Shown in pieces: positions 9,206-15,877 of a stretch of 35,133 nucleotides of DNA. The stretch covers positions 1 through 35,133 of the forward strand of contig JAFIFG010000100.1 in assembly GCA_020832135.1 (NCBI GenBank), read 5' to 3'. Under the pieces are notes generated by a model. The model ran no database searches and had not been told where the DNA came from. It worked only from the letters and a program-made list of their open reading frames with translations. Source of the DNA: Clostridiaceae bacterium. GTDB lineage: Bacteria > Bacillota > Clostridia > Peptostreptococcales > Natronincolaceae. The stretch's first letter is position 1. Every line of letters starts with the position of its first letter. The translations under genes were made by a program, and so were the position numbers.

Positions 9206-9964
9206 ATGGCAAAAGTATATTTTATAGGGGCTGGGCCGGGAGATCCAGAACTTATCACCATAAAGGGATACAAACGAATTAAAGAATCAGAGGTTATTAT
9301 TTATGCAGGATCCCTAGTAAATCCTGAGGTGATGGAGGAAAAGAAAGAAGAAGCTACTGTGTACAACAGTGCCTCTATGACATTAAAAGAGGTCTTAGTT
9401 GTAATGGAGAAGGCTATAGAAGAAGGAAAAGATGTCGCTAGAGTACATACAGGAGACCCTAGTATCTATGGTGCCATTAGAGAGCAAATGGATGCACTAG
9501 AGAAAAAGGGTATAGCCTATGAGGTGATACCAGGGGTTAGTTCCTTTGTGGCTTCGGCTGCAGCACTTAAAAAAGAATTTACACTACCAGAAGTATCACA
9601 AACTGTTATACTAACAAGGTTAGAGGGAAGAACTCCTGTACCAGCTAAGGAAAGTCTAAAATCCCTAGCCAGTCATAGGGCATCTATGGCTATATTTTTA
9701 TCGGTACAAATGATAGATAAAGTAGTTGCAGAGCTAATGACCTCCTACTCTGCCAACACGCCTGTGGCGGTGGTCCAAAGGGCCAGCTGGGAAGACCAGA
9801 AGATTGTAGAGGGTACCTTAGAAAATATAGCTGAAAAAGTGAAGGAAGCCGACATAAAAAAGACAGCCCAAATATTAGTAGGTGATTTCTTAGGAGACGA
9901 ATATGCTTTATCAAAGCTATATGATGAGGGCTTTACCCATGAATATAGGAGTGCAGTAAAGTGA
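9206..9964 (+). CDS. cbiF: Cobalt-precorrin-4 C11-methyltransferase (CbiF)
   Basis: SAM-dependent C11 methylation. The 252 aa show VYFIGAGPGDPELITIKG, then VIIYAGSLVNPEV, the motif RVHTGDPSIYGAIREQM and YEVIPGVSSFVASAA; the YAGSLV and HTGDPS pair is typical of CbiF/CobM. AAAAGGGGG just upstream, inside the end of cbiL, supplies the ribosome-binding site. It overlaps cbiG by four bases. Confidence 0.96.
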   Translation: MAKVYFIGAGPGDPELITIKGYKRIKESEVIIYAGSLVNPEVMEEKKEEATVYNSASMTLKEVLVVMEKAIEEGKDVARVHTGDPSIYGAIREQMDALEKKGIAYEVIPGVSSFVASAAALKKEFTLPEVSQTVILTRLEGRTPVPAKESLKSLASHRASMAIFLSVQMIDKVVAELMTSYSANTPVAVVQRASWEDQKIVEGTLENIAEKVKEADIKKTAQILVGDFLGDEYALSKLYDEGFTHEYRSAVK

Positions 9965-10995
9965 AATTAGCCATCCTCACAGTAACGGAGGGAGGAAAAA
10001 GACAGGCTCTAAAGCTTAGAGAACAGCTTCCCAATAGCCAGGTCTATATCCTATCTCAATTTTATAAAGGGGAAGAAAATGTATTGCTTATAGAACCTAG
10101 CTTAAAGGAGCAGGTGAAAGATATTTTTTCTCAGGTGGAGGGTCTGATTTTTATTATGGCCACCGGCATTGTGGTTAGAACCATCGCACCTTTACTTCAA
10201 GATAAAAGAAAGGATCCAGCGGTGGTGGTAATGGATGAAGAAGGAAAAAATGTTATAAGTCTTTTATCGGGACATATTGGCGGTGCCAATGCATTAACAA
10301 AAACAGTGGCAGCCTTCATAGGGGCAAACCCCGTCATCACCACTGCCTCTGACGTAAGAGGGAAAATAGCAGTAGATACATTGGCACAAGAATTAGATTG
10401 TAGGATCAAGGACTGGGAAAAGACAAAAAAGTTAACAGCATGTATTGTGAAGGGGGAAGAGGTAGCTATTTATAGTGAAAAAATTCTTCCTAATCCTCCT
10501 AAAGGCTACACAATAGTGAATGAGTTGCAGCAACTATTAGATGTTCCCTATGGGATTTATATAGGAAATAAAAATATAGAGGATAAATATCCTCAGGTGC
10601 TACAGCTATATACCCGTGATTTAGTCATGGGAATAGGTTGTAGAAAGGATATAGATGATTCTGTAGTAATGGAGGCAATAAAAACGGCTTTAAAGGAGAT
10701 AGATAGATCTCTAGATTCTCTTAAGAAACTAGTTACCATAGATCTTAAGAGCAAGGAACCAGCCTTAATAACAGCCAGTGAAACCTTTAAAATTCCTTTG
10801 GAGATCCTAGCAAGAGAGGAACTGAAGGAGATAGAGAACAAATTTGAAACATCGGATTTTGTGAAAAAATCTATAGGTGTAGGGGCCGTCAGCGAACCCT
10901 GTGCTTATCTTGGAAGTAAAGGTGGAAAAATACTTCTAAATAAACAAAAATATAACGGTGTTACCATATCCATAGCAGAAGAAGGAGATGAATAA
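9961..10995 (+). CDS. cbiG: Cobalt-precorrin-5A hydrolase (CbiG)
   Basis: Opens the delta-lactone ring with loss of acetaldehyde, giving cobalt-precorrin-5B for CbiD; specific to the anaerobic route. The 344 aa have the N-terminal/central CbiG region with GLIFIMATGIVVRTIAPLL, VISLLSGHIGGANALTK and the C-terminal domain starting MGIGCRKDIDDSVVMEAI (about residue 220) and ending in SEPCAYLGSKGGKILLNK. The start is GTG 9961 overlapping the cbiF stop (GTGA). It overlaps cbiH by eight bases. Confidence 0.95.
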   Translation: MKLAILTVTEGGKRQALKLREQLPNSQVYILSQFYKGEENVLLIEPSLKEQVKDIFSQVEGLIFIMATGIVVRTIAPLLQDKRKDPAVVVMDEEGKNVISLLSGHIGGANALTKTVAAFIGANPVITTASDVRGKIAVDTLAQELDCRIKDWEKTKKLTACIVKGEEVAIYSEKILPNPPKGYTIVNELQQLLDVPYGIYIGNKNIEDKYPQVLQLYTRDLVMGIGCRKDIDDSVVMEAIKTALKEIDRSLDSLKKLVTIDLKSKEPALITASETFKIPLEILAREELKEIENKFETSDFVKKSIGVGAVSEPCAYLGSKGGKILLNKQKYNGVTISIAEEGDE

Positions 10996-11728
10996 AGTGG
11001 GGAAAGTATATGTAATAGGTATAGGTCCTGGTGGAGAAGACTATATGGCACCGGCTGCAAAACAGGCTATCTTAGCAAGTGATACAATTATAGGCTACAA
11101 AACCTATGTGGATTTAATAAGACCTATTTTAGAGAATAAAAAAATAGTAGATAGTGGTATGAAGAAAGAAGTGGAAAGATGTACCCTAGCTCTAGAAATG
11201 GCCCAAGAGGGTTCTATTGTTTCCTTAGTTAGTAGTGGAGACCCAGGCATTTATGGTATGGCGGGAGCTATATTAGAGGTGAAGAATCAGAAAAATATAG
11301 ATGTAGAAGTAGAGGTTGTTCCGGGAGTAACAGCAATAAGTGCCGCTGCCTCCGTATTGGGAGCTCCCTTAATGCACGATTTTGCTGTGATCAGTCTTAG
11401 CGACCTACTAACGGAGTGGGAAGTAATAAAAAAGCGAATTCATTTAGCAGCAGAGGGAGATTTTGCTATAGGTCTGTACAACCCTAAAAGTAAAGGAAGA
11501 GTGACACAGATTGAAGAGGCAAGGGATATTCTACTGAAGTATAGGAAAGGAGATACACCTGTGGGCATCGTAAAAAATGCCAAAAGAGAAGGAGAAGAAG
11601 TAACTGTTACTACATTAGAGGAAATGCTTCAGCATCCTATCGATATGCTAACAGTGGTGATTATAGGTAACAGTAACACCTACATAAAGGATGGCAAAAT
11701 TATTACCCCAAGGGGATACCATATATGA
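10988..11728 (+). CDS. cbiH: Cobalt-precorrin-3 C17-methyltransferase (CbiH)
   Basis: Methylates C17 and drives ring contraction. The 246 aa carry the tetrapyrrole methylase motifs VYVIGIGPGGEDYMAPAAK, IIGYKTYVDLI, VSLVSSGDPGIYGMAG and EVVPGVTAISAAASVLGAPL, then HDFAVISLSDLLTEW, the last being typical of CbiH/CobJ. No C-terminal iron-sulfur extension is present, so this is the short form. It overlaps cbiG by eight bases and cbiJ by four. Confidence 0.95.
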   Translation: MNKVGKVYVIGIGPGGEDYMAPAAKQAILASDTIIGYKTYVDLIRPILENKKIVDSGMKKEVERCTLALEMAQEGSIVSLVSSGDPGIYGMAGAILEVKNQKNIDVEVEVVPGVTAISAAASVLGAPLMHDFAVISLSDLLTEWEVIKKRIHLAAEGDFAIGLYNPKSKGRVTQIEEARDILLKYRKGDTPVGIVKNAKREGEEVTVTTLEEMLQHPIDMLTVVIIGNSNTYIKDGKIITPRGYHI

Positions 11729-12471
11729 TTCTAGCCCTGTGTGGCACCAGTGAAGGAACAGAAGTGATCACAGAGCTTCTAAAAAAAGATTTAAAAGTAA
11801 TAGCCACCGTCACCACAGCATATGGTGCCAATCTGTTGAAGAAAAATTCTAATATTCAAGTATTAGAAGAAAAGTTAAATAGAGATAGATTACACCAATT
11901 ACTGGAGGAAGAACCTATCAAGAAAGTGATAGATATAACCCATCCTTATGCCGAGAATATCTCAAAGCTTGCACTTGAAGTATGTAGAGAAAAGAAAGTC
12001 ACTTACTTGCGCTATGAACGACCTCAGGGCAACTATGAAAATGAAAATAATATTGTTATGGCAGAAGATTTTTATGATGCTGCAGATAAAGCTAAAGAAG
12101 TTAGAGGAAAAATATTTTTAACTGTAGGAAGTAATCAACTTCCTATTTTTACAGAAAAAATACCCGTCAAGCAACTAGTGGCTAGAGTACTACCTATGTC
12201 CAACATTATAAAAAAATGTGAAGATCAAGGTTTTACCCCAGATAACTTAATTGCCATGAAGGGCCCTTTTAGCGAAGAGATAAACTATCATATGTTCAAA
12301 GTCTACGATGCTTCTATCATTATAACAAAAGATAGTGGCACGGCAGGTGGCACTGAAGAAAAGATCCATGCCGCCCAGGCCTTGAACATACCCATTATTT
12401 TGGTGAAAAGACCCCAAATAAACTATGGCGAGGTTTTCTGGGATTTAGAAGAATTAATGAAGAGGCTATAA
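11725..12471 (+). CDS. cbiJ: Cobalt-precorrin-6A reductase (CbiJ)
   Basis: NADPH-dependent reduction of the macrocycle between CbiD and CbiT/CbiE. The 248 aa begin LALCGTSEGTEVITELL (dinucleotide-binding segment), then VIDITHPYAENISKLAL and YLRYERP, IFLTVGSNQL, and close with ITKDSGTAGGTEEKI and PIILVKRP, the standard CbiJ/CobK signature order. It is the last gene of the run; the terminator follows 38 bases downstream. The overlap ATGA with cbiH indicates coupling. Confidence 0.94.
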   Translation: MILALCGTSEGTEVITELLKKDLKVIATVTTAYGANLLKKNSNIQVLEEKLNRDRLHQLLEEEPIKKVIDITHPYAENISKLALEVCREKKVTYLRYERPQGNYENENNIVMAEDFYDAADKAKEVRGKIFLTVGSNQLPIFTEKIPVKQLVARVLPMSNIIKKCEDQGFTPDNLIAMKGPFSEEINYHMFKVYDASIIITKDSGTAGGTEEKIHAAQALNIPIILVKRPQINYGEVFWDLEELMKRL

Positions 12472-12509
12472 AAATAAAAAAATTAAATCCTAATATTTCA
12501 ATTATAAAA

Positions 12510-12553
12510 AAAACCTCTTTGATCCAAACTAAAGGATGAAAGGAGGTTTTTTT
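12510..12553 (+). terminator. Rho-independent terminator of the cbi operon, overlapping a ribosome-binding site
   Basis: The 5' arm AAAACCTCTTTGATCC (12510-12525) pairs with GGATGAAAGGAGGTTTT (12534-12550), with one mismatch and one bulged G; the loop is AAACTAAA. The 3' arm runs into seven T residues (12547-12553). The same 3' arm holds AGGAGG (12541-12546), correctly spaced from the ATG at 12555. Confidence 0.85.
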
Positions 12554-12554
12554 A

Positions 12555-12704
12555 ATGAACCAAGAAACTGTAAAAGACTTAGGACATATGGCATATGCCA
12601 ATTTAAATCAGGAACAATTAAAACAATTAATGGTAATTGAAGATGAAATAAACAAAAATAGACAAAACAAAGTATATCTAATGGCGATGATTGATGAAAA
12701 ATAG
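12555..12704 (+). CDS. 49-aa hypothetical protein with its ribosome-binding site in a terminator stem
   Basis: A short ORF starting ATG AAC CAA GAA and ending TAG, 49 residues, hydrophilic and probably alpha-helical (segments LNQEQLKQLMVIEDEINKN and VYLMAMIDEK). No membrane segment, signal or metal motif is seen and I do not recognise the family. The AGGAGG eight bases upstream is an excellent ribosome-binding site, which argues that the ORF is real, but it sits in the 3' arm of the cbi terminator hairpin, so translation should be low on any transcript carrying the full hairpin. No clear promoter of its own was found between 12472 and 12510. Confidence 0.6.
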   Translation: MNQETVKDLGHMAYANLNQEQLKQLMVIEDEINKNRQNKVYLMAMIDEK

Positions 12705-12707
12705 GTC

Positions 12708-12736
12708 AAAATCCCTAGAGAAAAAAGTAGGATTTC
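12708..12736 (+). terminator. Weak hairpin after the 49-aa ORF
   Basis: AAATCC(C)TA and TAGGATTT pair across a purine-rich loop, followed only by CTTTAAAA. The stem is short and bulged, so termination here is uncertain. Confidence 0.3.
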
Positions 12737-12800
12737 TTTAAAAAATGTAGAATAAAGCATATAAAGACGAATTTTGTTGGGGGAATAGGGGGAGATAAAT

Positions 12801-12992
12801 ATGTTTCGCACCATAATAAGCATAGCTTTTTTGGGAATTATGATAATACCTGTAATAATCTTATTCCTCACATTGATTAAAACTTTAGGGGAAGAAGCTA
12901 GAAAAACAGCTGTAAAGCAACAGTATTCTACAGAAGACCTAGAAATACAAAAAAGATATATAAAGCCTATAGAACTTAAAAGAATTAAATAG
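12801..12992 (+). CDS. 63-aa single-span membrane peptide, unknown function
   Basis: Residues 4-27 form one strongly hydrophobic segment (IISIAFLGIMIIPVIILFLT), followed by a basic and polar tail containing EEARKTAVKQQYSTEDLEIQ. No cysteine lipobox is present, so this is a small membrane-anchored protein with a cytosolic or external tail of about 35 residues. GGGGGAGAT upstream gives a clear ribosome-binding site for ATG 12801. The stop codon is the first part of a strong terminator, so it is an independent or terminal cistron. No family is recognised. Confidence 0.7.
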   Translation: MFRTIISIAFLGIMIIPVIILFLTLIKTLGEEARKTAVKQQYSTEDLEIQKRYIKPIELKRIK

Positions 12993-13030
12993 TCTTTTTA
13001 CCAAGGAAAGGGTAAAAAGACTATTTTTTT
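12991..13030 (+). terminator. Strong rho-independent terminator after the membrane peptide
   Basis: AGTCTTTTTACC pairs perfectly with GGTAAAAAGACT across the loop AAGGAAAG region, followed by ATTTTTTTT. The 5' arm overlaps the stop codon of the 63-aa ORF. Confidence 0.92.
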
Positions 13031-13073
13031 TGAACTTATTTTGAAGTTATTTTGAAGTTATTTTGCATTTTTT
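13030..13073. repeat. Four 11-bp direct repeats upstream of a promoter
   Basis: Units TTGAACTTATT (13030-13040), TTGAAGTTATT (13041-13051), TTGAAGTTATT (13052-13062) and the diverged TTGCATTTTTT (13063-13073) repeat with an 11-bp period, about one helical turn, ending two bases before a candidate -35 element. This spacing is typical of tandem sites for OmpR/PhoP-type response regulators; A/T-rich upstream-element function is the simpler alternative. Confidence 0.6.
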
Positions 13074-13074
13074 A

Positions 13075-13103
13075 TTGAGGAAAACATAAAATGATGGTAT
13101 GCT
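13075..13103 (+). promoter_or_regulatory. Candidate sigma-A promoter with extended -10
   Basis: TTGAGG (13075-13080), 17-base spacer, TGG-TATGCT with the -10 at 13098-13103 and the TG extension at 13095-13096. It would drive the membrane protein gene at 13201 with a leader of about 90 bases. Confidence 0.55.
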
Positions 13104-13130
13104 ATTGATAGTTTGACTCTAGGTAGAACA

Positions 13131-13175
13131 AAACTCAACCTTAGGCATAGTATTTAACAACATAAGGTTGAGTTT
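13131..13175 (+). promoter_or_regulatory. 13-bp inverted repeat in the leader of the 13201 gene
   Basis: AAACTCAACCTTA (13131-13143) and TAAGGTTGAGTTT (13163-13175) are perfectly complementary across a 19-base spacer. There is no T-run behind it, and it ends about ten bases before the ribosome-binding site AGGGGTG. It could be an RNA hairpin that tunes translation or stability, or a DNA operator; the sequence does not decide. Confidence 0.5.
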
Positions 13176-13200
13176 AATATGTTTAAAAGGGGTGTTCAAA

Positions 13201-13692
13201 ATGGCAATAATGATCCGTCAAACAGTAAGTGCGGAAAAAAAATCTTTTGGGCAAACAATGGCATATATATTTGGGATAGTGATAAGTATTAATATATTGA
13301 TAGAATTAACTAATTTATTACCTGTTAAATATGCCACCGTCTCCAGTATTCTTGTAATTATAGGATGTGCCATAGTATGCTCCCATGTTATTAATAGGAA
13401 AATAGCTAAATATACTTATGTACTACTGGAAAAAGAACTGATCTTTTATAAAGAGATAGGAACAAGAGAAAAGAAAGTGTTAAATATAAAAATACAAGAT
13501 ATTGAAGATATTAAACCGGTGAAAAAAGTACACAAAGGCAAAGGATGTAGTAAGGTTCATTGTCTTACCTCTAAACTTAGGGGAAAGGGAGTATATATAG
13601 GACACTATAGAGTAGGAGAAAAACTTCATGGTTTCATATTTCAACCTAATCAGGATCTCTATAGAGAGCTAATGAAGGATATACCTTCTTAA
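13201..13692 (+). CDS. Two-span membrane protein with a basic cytosolic tail, unknown function
   Basis: A 163-aa protein with a hydrophobic pair at about residues 18-38 (MAYIFGIVISINILIELTN) and 44-62 (TVSSILVIIGCAIVCSHVI), followed by about 100 soluble residues rich in lysine and beta-type pattern: TYVLLEKELIFYKEIGTREK, a basic loop HKGKGCSKVHC, and YIGHYRVGEKLHGFIFQPN. The two-helix plus beta-rich tail layout resembles bacterial PH-like membrane proteins, but I cannot assign a family. ATG 13201 with AGGGGTG upstream is preferred to a TTG at 13168, which lies inside the leader inverted repeat. It lies two genes before Gin, but no shared function can be inferred. Confidence 0.75.
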   Translation: MAIMIRQTVSAEKKSFGQTMAYIFGIVISINILIELTNLLPVKYATVSSILVIIGCAIVCSHVINRKIAKYTYVLLEKELIFYKEIGTREKKVLNIKIQDIEDIKPVKKVHKGKGCSKVHCLTSKLRGKGVYIGHYRVGEKLHGFIFQPNQDLYRELMKDIPS

Positions 13693-13730
13693 AAAATTTA
13701 AAAGTACAACTAACAATGTACTAGGCTTAT

Positions 13731-13759
13731 GAATAAAATACATAGTATAGGGCTACACT
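13731..13759 (+). promoter_or_regulatory. Candidate sigma-F promoter in front of gin
   Basis: GAATA (13731-13735), 15-base spacer, GGCTACACT (13751-13759) fits the forespore sigma-F pattern (GHATR, 15 bases, GG-rich -10) with one departure in the -10. Start of transcription would be near 13766, about 20-30 bases before gin. B. subtilis csfB is sigma-F dependent, so promoter and gene agree. Confidence 0.55.
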
Positions 13760-13786
13760 CAGAATAAATAATTTTCCGTAAGGTTG

Positions 13787-13981
13787 GTGAGGCGTGTGGG
13801 TGGAGAACTACATTGTTATATTTGCAATCATGAAGCAAGTACAGGTATTATCTTATTAAACCATTATATTTGTAGAGCTTGTGAAGAGGATCTCTTAGAG
13901 ACTCCTAATGATCAGCTAAAATACCAAATGTTTAAAAGAAAACTAAAGGAAATTTGGAAGGGAACAGCTATTGAAGTATAA
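13787..13981 (+). CDS. gin: Anti-sigma-G factor Gin (CsfB family)
   Basis: A small zinc-binding protein that holds the forespore sigma factor G (and in Bacillus also sigma E) inactive until engulfment. About 64 aa with two CxxC pairs: CYIC at the start and CRAC about 19 residues later, then DQLKYQMFKRKLKEIW, the same layout as B. subtilis CsfB. In Bacillus csfB lies directly before yaaO-tmk, exactly the order here. No ATG exists; candidate starts are TTG 13784, GTG 13787 and GTG 13796. TAAGG lies just before 13787 and GGTGAGG just before 13796, so the exact start is uncertain. A strong palindromic terminator follows. Confidence 0.85.
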   Translation: MRRVGGELHCYICNHEASTGIILLNHYICRACEEDLLETPNDQLKYQMFKRKLKEIWKGTAIEV

Positions 13982-13984
13982 CGT

Positions 13985-14018
13985 AAAAAGGGACTAGATC
14001 TAGTCCCTTTTACTTTTT
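13985..14018. terminator. Bidirectional terminator between gin and the minus-strand ORF
   Basis: AAAAGGGACTA-GATC-TAGTCCCTTTT (13986-14011) is a perfect self-complementary palindrome with A-rich and T-rich flanks, so it can terminate transcripts from both sides. It sits between the convergent gin and 57-aa genes. Confidence 0.9.
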
Positions 14019-14026
14019 AAACTAAC

Positions 14027-14200
14027 TTAAAACCTTCTGTGTTTTTTGATTTTCGACAACATTGTATCCCTTAAAACTTCTCTTTTTTGACTCTTAATAT
14101 CATCAATGGATATACCAAGCATATTAGAAATCTCTACATCAGATTTTTTGTTACCATAAACCTTTACTAAGTTTTTTAAGTTAGTAATTTTATGACTCAT
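14027..14200 (-). CDS. 57-aa helix-turn-helix-like protein, unknown family
   Basis: Reads on the minus strand from ATG at 14200 to TAA at 14027, with AAGGTGG about seven bases upstream. The product is basic; residues about 20-42 (SDVEISNMLGISIDDIKSQK) have the spacing and pattern of a helix-turn-helix, with the glycine in the turn, and the tail is lysine/arginine rich. It could be a tiny DNA-binding regulator. It is convergent with gin and divergent from the decarboxylase gene at 14419, so its upstream region is shared with that gene. I do not recognise a named family. Confidence 0.6.
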   Translation of the reverse strand: MSHKITNLKNLVKVYGNKKSDVEISNMLGISIDDIKSQKREVLRDTMLSKIKKHRRF

Positions 14201-14285
14201 AAGGCCACCACCTTCTGAAGGATTTTTTTCTATGTGGTTTCCAAGATGTCGTCTAAATAAAGATAAATTAAAGTTGGATTATCAA

Positions 14286-14302
14286 TAGACACATATTGTC
14301 TA
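14286..14302. promoter_or_regulatory. Dyad TAGACA-TGTCTA in the divergent promoter region
   Basis: TAGACA and TGTCTA are mirrored around a 5-base centre within the 218-base gap between the minus-strand HTH-like ORF and the decarboxylase gene. A TATAAT lies at 14301-14306 and overlaps the right half on the plus strand, although no good -35 is in register. This would suit an operator; the rest of the gap is featureless A/T-rich DNA up to the ribosome-binding site AAGGAG before 14419. Confidence 0.4.
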
Positions 14303-14418
14303 TAATTACAGTATGTCACCAAAATAAATGTTTTATACTTGTAAAGAGGATAAAAGGCTGTTTATATAGAATTAATAAAGTTATAAGTAACAGGATTTTA
14401 TAAGGAGATTACAAAAAA

Positions 14419-15861
14419 ATGAAAGAAACACCGTTTTTACATCAGCTTCTAAAACTGAAAGAAGAAAACATCACATCTTTTCATGTCCCTGGTCATAAGA
14501 ATGGAAAAATTTTCGAGTCCTTACTTTATAAAAATTTTAAAGAAAATTTAGTCCATATAGATACAACAGAGATCATGGGAACAGATAACCTACATCAGCC
14601 TATGGAGGTTATTAAACAAGCCCAGGAAAGAGCCAAAGAAACATTTAAAAGCAAAGAGACATTCTTCTTAGTGAATGGTAGTACAGCTGGAGTTTATAGT
14701 ATGATCATGGCGGTGACTAATCCGGGAGATAAGATAATTATAGGAAGAAATTGCCATAAGTCTGTATTTAATGCTACAATCTTAGGGAATTTGACTCCTG
14801 TGTACCTTAACCCATCTATGGATGTAGAGAGGGGACTGGCACTAGGTATTTCTCCAAAAGAAGTAGAAAAAACGTTGATGCAGCATCCCGATGTCAGGGC
14901 AGTAATTTTAACCTATCCTACTTATCACGGATTCACCAGTGATTTAAAGAAAATAGCCGAGATAGTTCACAGTCATGGAAAGATACTATTGGTGGATGAA
15001 GCCCATGGAGCCCACCTAGATTTAAGTGAAGACCTTCCTATGCCGGCTCTAGCATGTGGAGCAGATGCTGTGGTGCAAAGCACCCATAAAACCCTTCCAG
15101 CCTTCACACAAAGCTCTATGCTACATGTGCAGGGGGATAGAATAAACTTAGACAAATTAAGATTTATGCTGCAGTTACACCAAAGCAGTAGCCCATCCTA
15201 CATATTAATGGCATCTCTGGATCTAGCAGTTACCATATATAATGAGAAGGGCAAAGAATTAATGAAGCAGTTGCTGGAGAATATAAGAGACTTTAAACAG
15301 CAGCTAAGCAAACAAAAAGGTATTGAGGTGTTGGATAGGAATTTGGTGGGTAAAAATTATATTAAAGATATGGATCCCACAAAATTATGGATTAGTATGG
15401 CTGCTATAGGAATAAGTGGCTATGAATTAGAGAAAAGATTAAGAACTGAATTTCAAATTCAGGTGGAGCTCTCCAACCTATATGGCACCCTGGCAATAAC
15501 CTCTATTGCCAATAAAAAACAGGACTTTAATAAATTATACGATGCACTATCCTCTATAGCAGAGGAAGGGAAAGAAGAAAAAATAGAAGAGCTTCCTTCT
15601 TTTGCTTATACTGTACCTAAACAGGTATATACACCGAGGGAAGCACTTTATAAAAACAAAAGAAGTGTTACACTAGAAGAAGGTATAGGGCATATAAGTG
15701 GAGAATACCTTATTCCCTATCCTCCAGGTATTCCTATAGTCCTTCCAGGGGAAAGGATTACTGAAGAGATGATTACCTATGTACAAGCTATGGTAAAGAA
15801 GGGTATGGAGGTAGTAGGCCTTAAGGATATAAATTGTAGAACAATTGAAATCATAGACTAA
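14419..15861 (+). CDS. Orn/Lys/Arg decarboxylase family protein (YaaO-like)
   Basis: PLP-dependent decarboxylase of the short, gram-positive type (480 aa, against about 700 for the E. coli inducible enzymes). Fold-type I hallmarks are FHVPGHKNG near residue 20, FLVNGSTAGVYSMIMA, ILTYPTYHGFTSDL, LVDEAHGAHLDLS with the PLP aspartate, and the PLP lysine in VVQSTHKTLPAFTQ (about residue 223). The C-terminal domain ends with YPPGIPIVLPGE. Substrate (arginine, lysine or ornithine) cannot be read from sequence; a role in polyamine supply is inference. Start ATG 14419 has AAGGAG about 11 bases upstream. tmk follows after 16 bases, as in Bacillus. Confidence 0.9.
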   Translation: MKETPFLHQLLKLKEENITSFHVPGHKNGKIFESLLYKNFKENLVHIDTTEIMGTDNLHQPMEVIKQAQERAKETFKSKETFFLVNGSTAGVYSMIMAVTNPGDKIIIGRNCHKSVFNATILGNLTPVYLNPSMDVERGLALGISPKEVEKTLMQHPDVRAVILTYPTYHGFTSDLKKIAEIVHSHGKILLVDEAHGAHLDLSEDLPMPALACGADAVVQSTHKTLPAFTQSSMLHVQGDRINLDKLRFMLQLHQSSSPSYILMASLDLAVTIYNEKGKELMKQLLENIRDFKQQLSKQKGIEVLDRNLVGKNYIKDMDPTKLWISMAAIGISGYELEKRLRTEFQIQVELSNLYGTLAITSIANKKQDFNKLYDALSSIAEEGKEEKIEELPSFAYTVPKQVYTPREALYKNKRSVTLEEGIGHISGEYLIPYPPGIPIVLPGERITEEMITYVQAMVKKGMEVVGLKDINCRTIEIID

Positions 15862-15877
15862 TAATAAATGGGGTGAC

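Noticed and set aside
14052-14058. Second perfect Spo0A-box sequence TTCGACA
   Set aside because: It lies within the coding sequence of the 57-aa ORF near its 3' end, far from any promoter.
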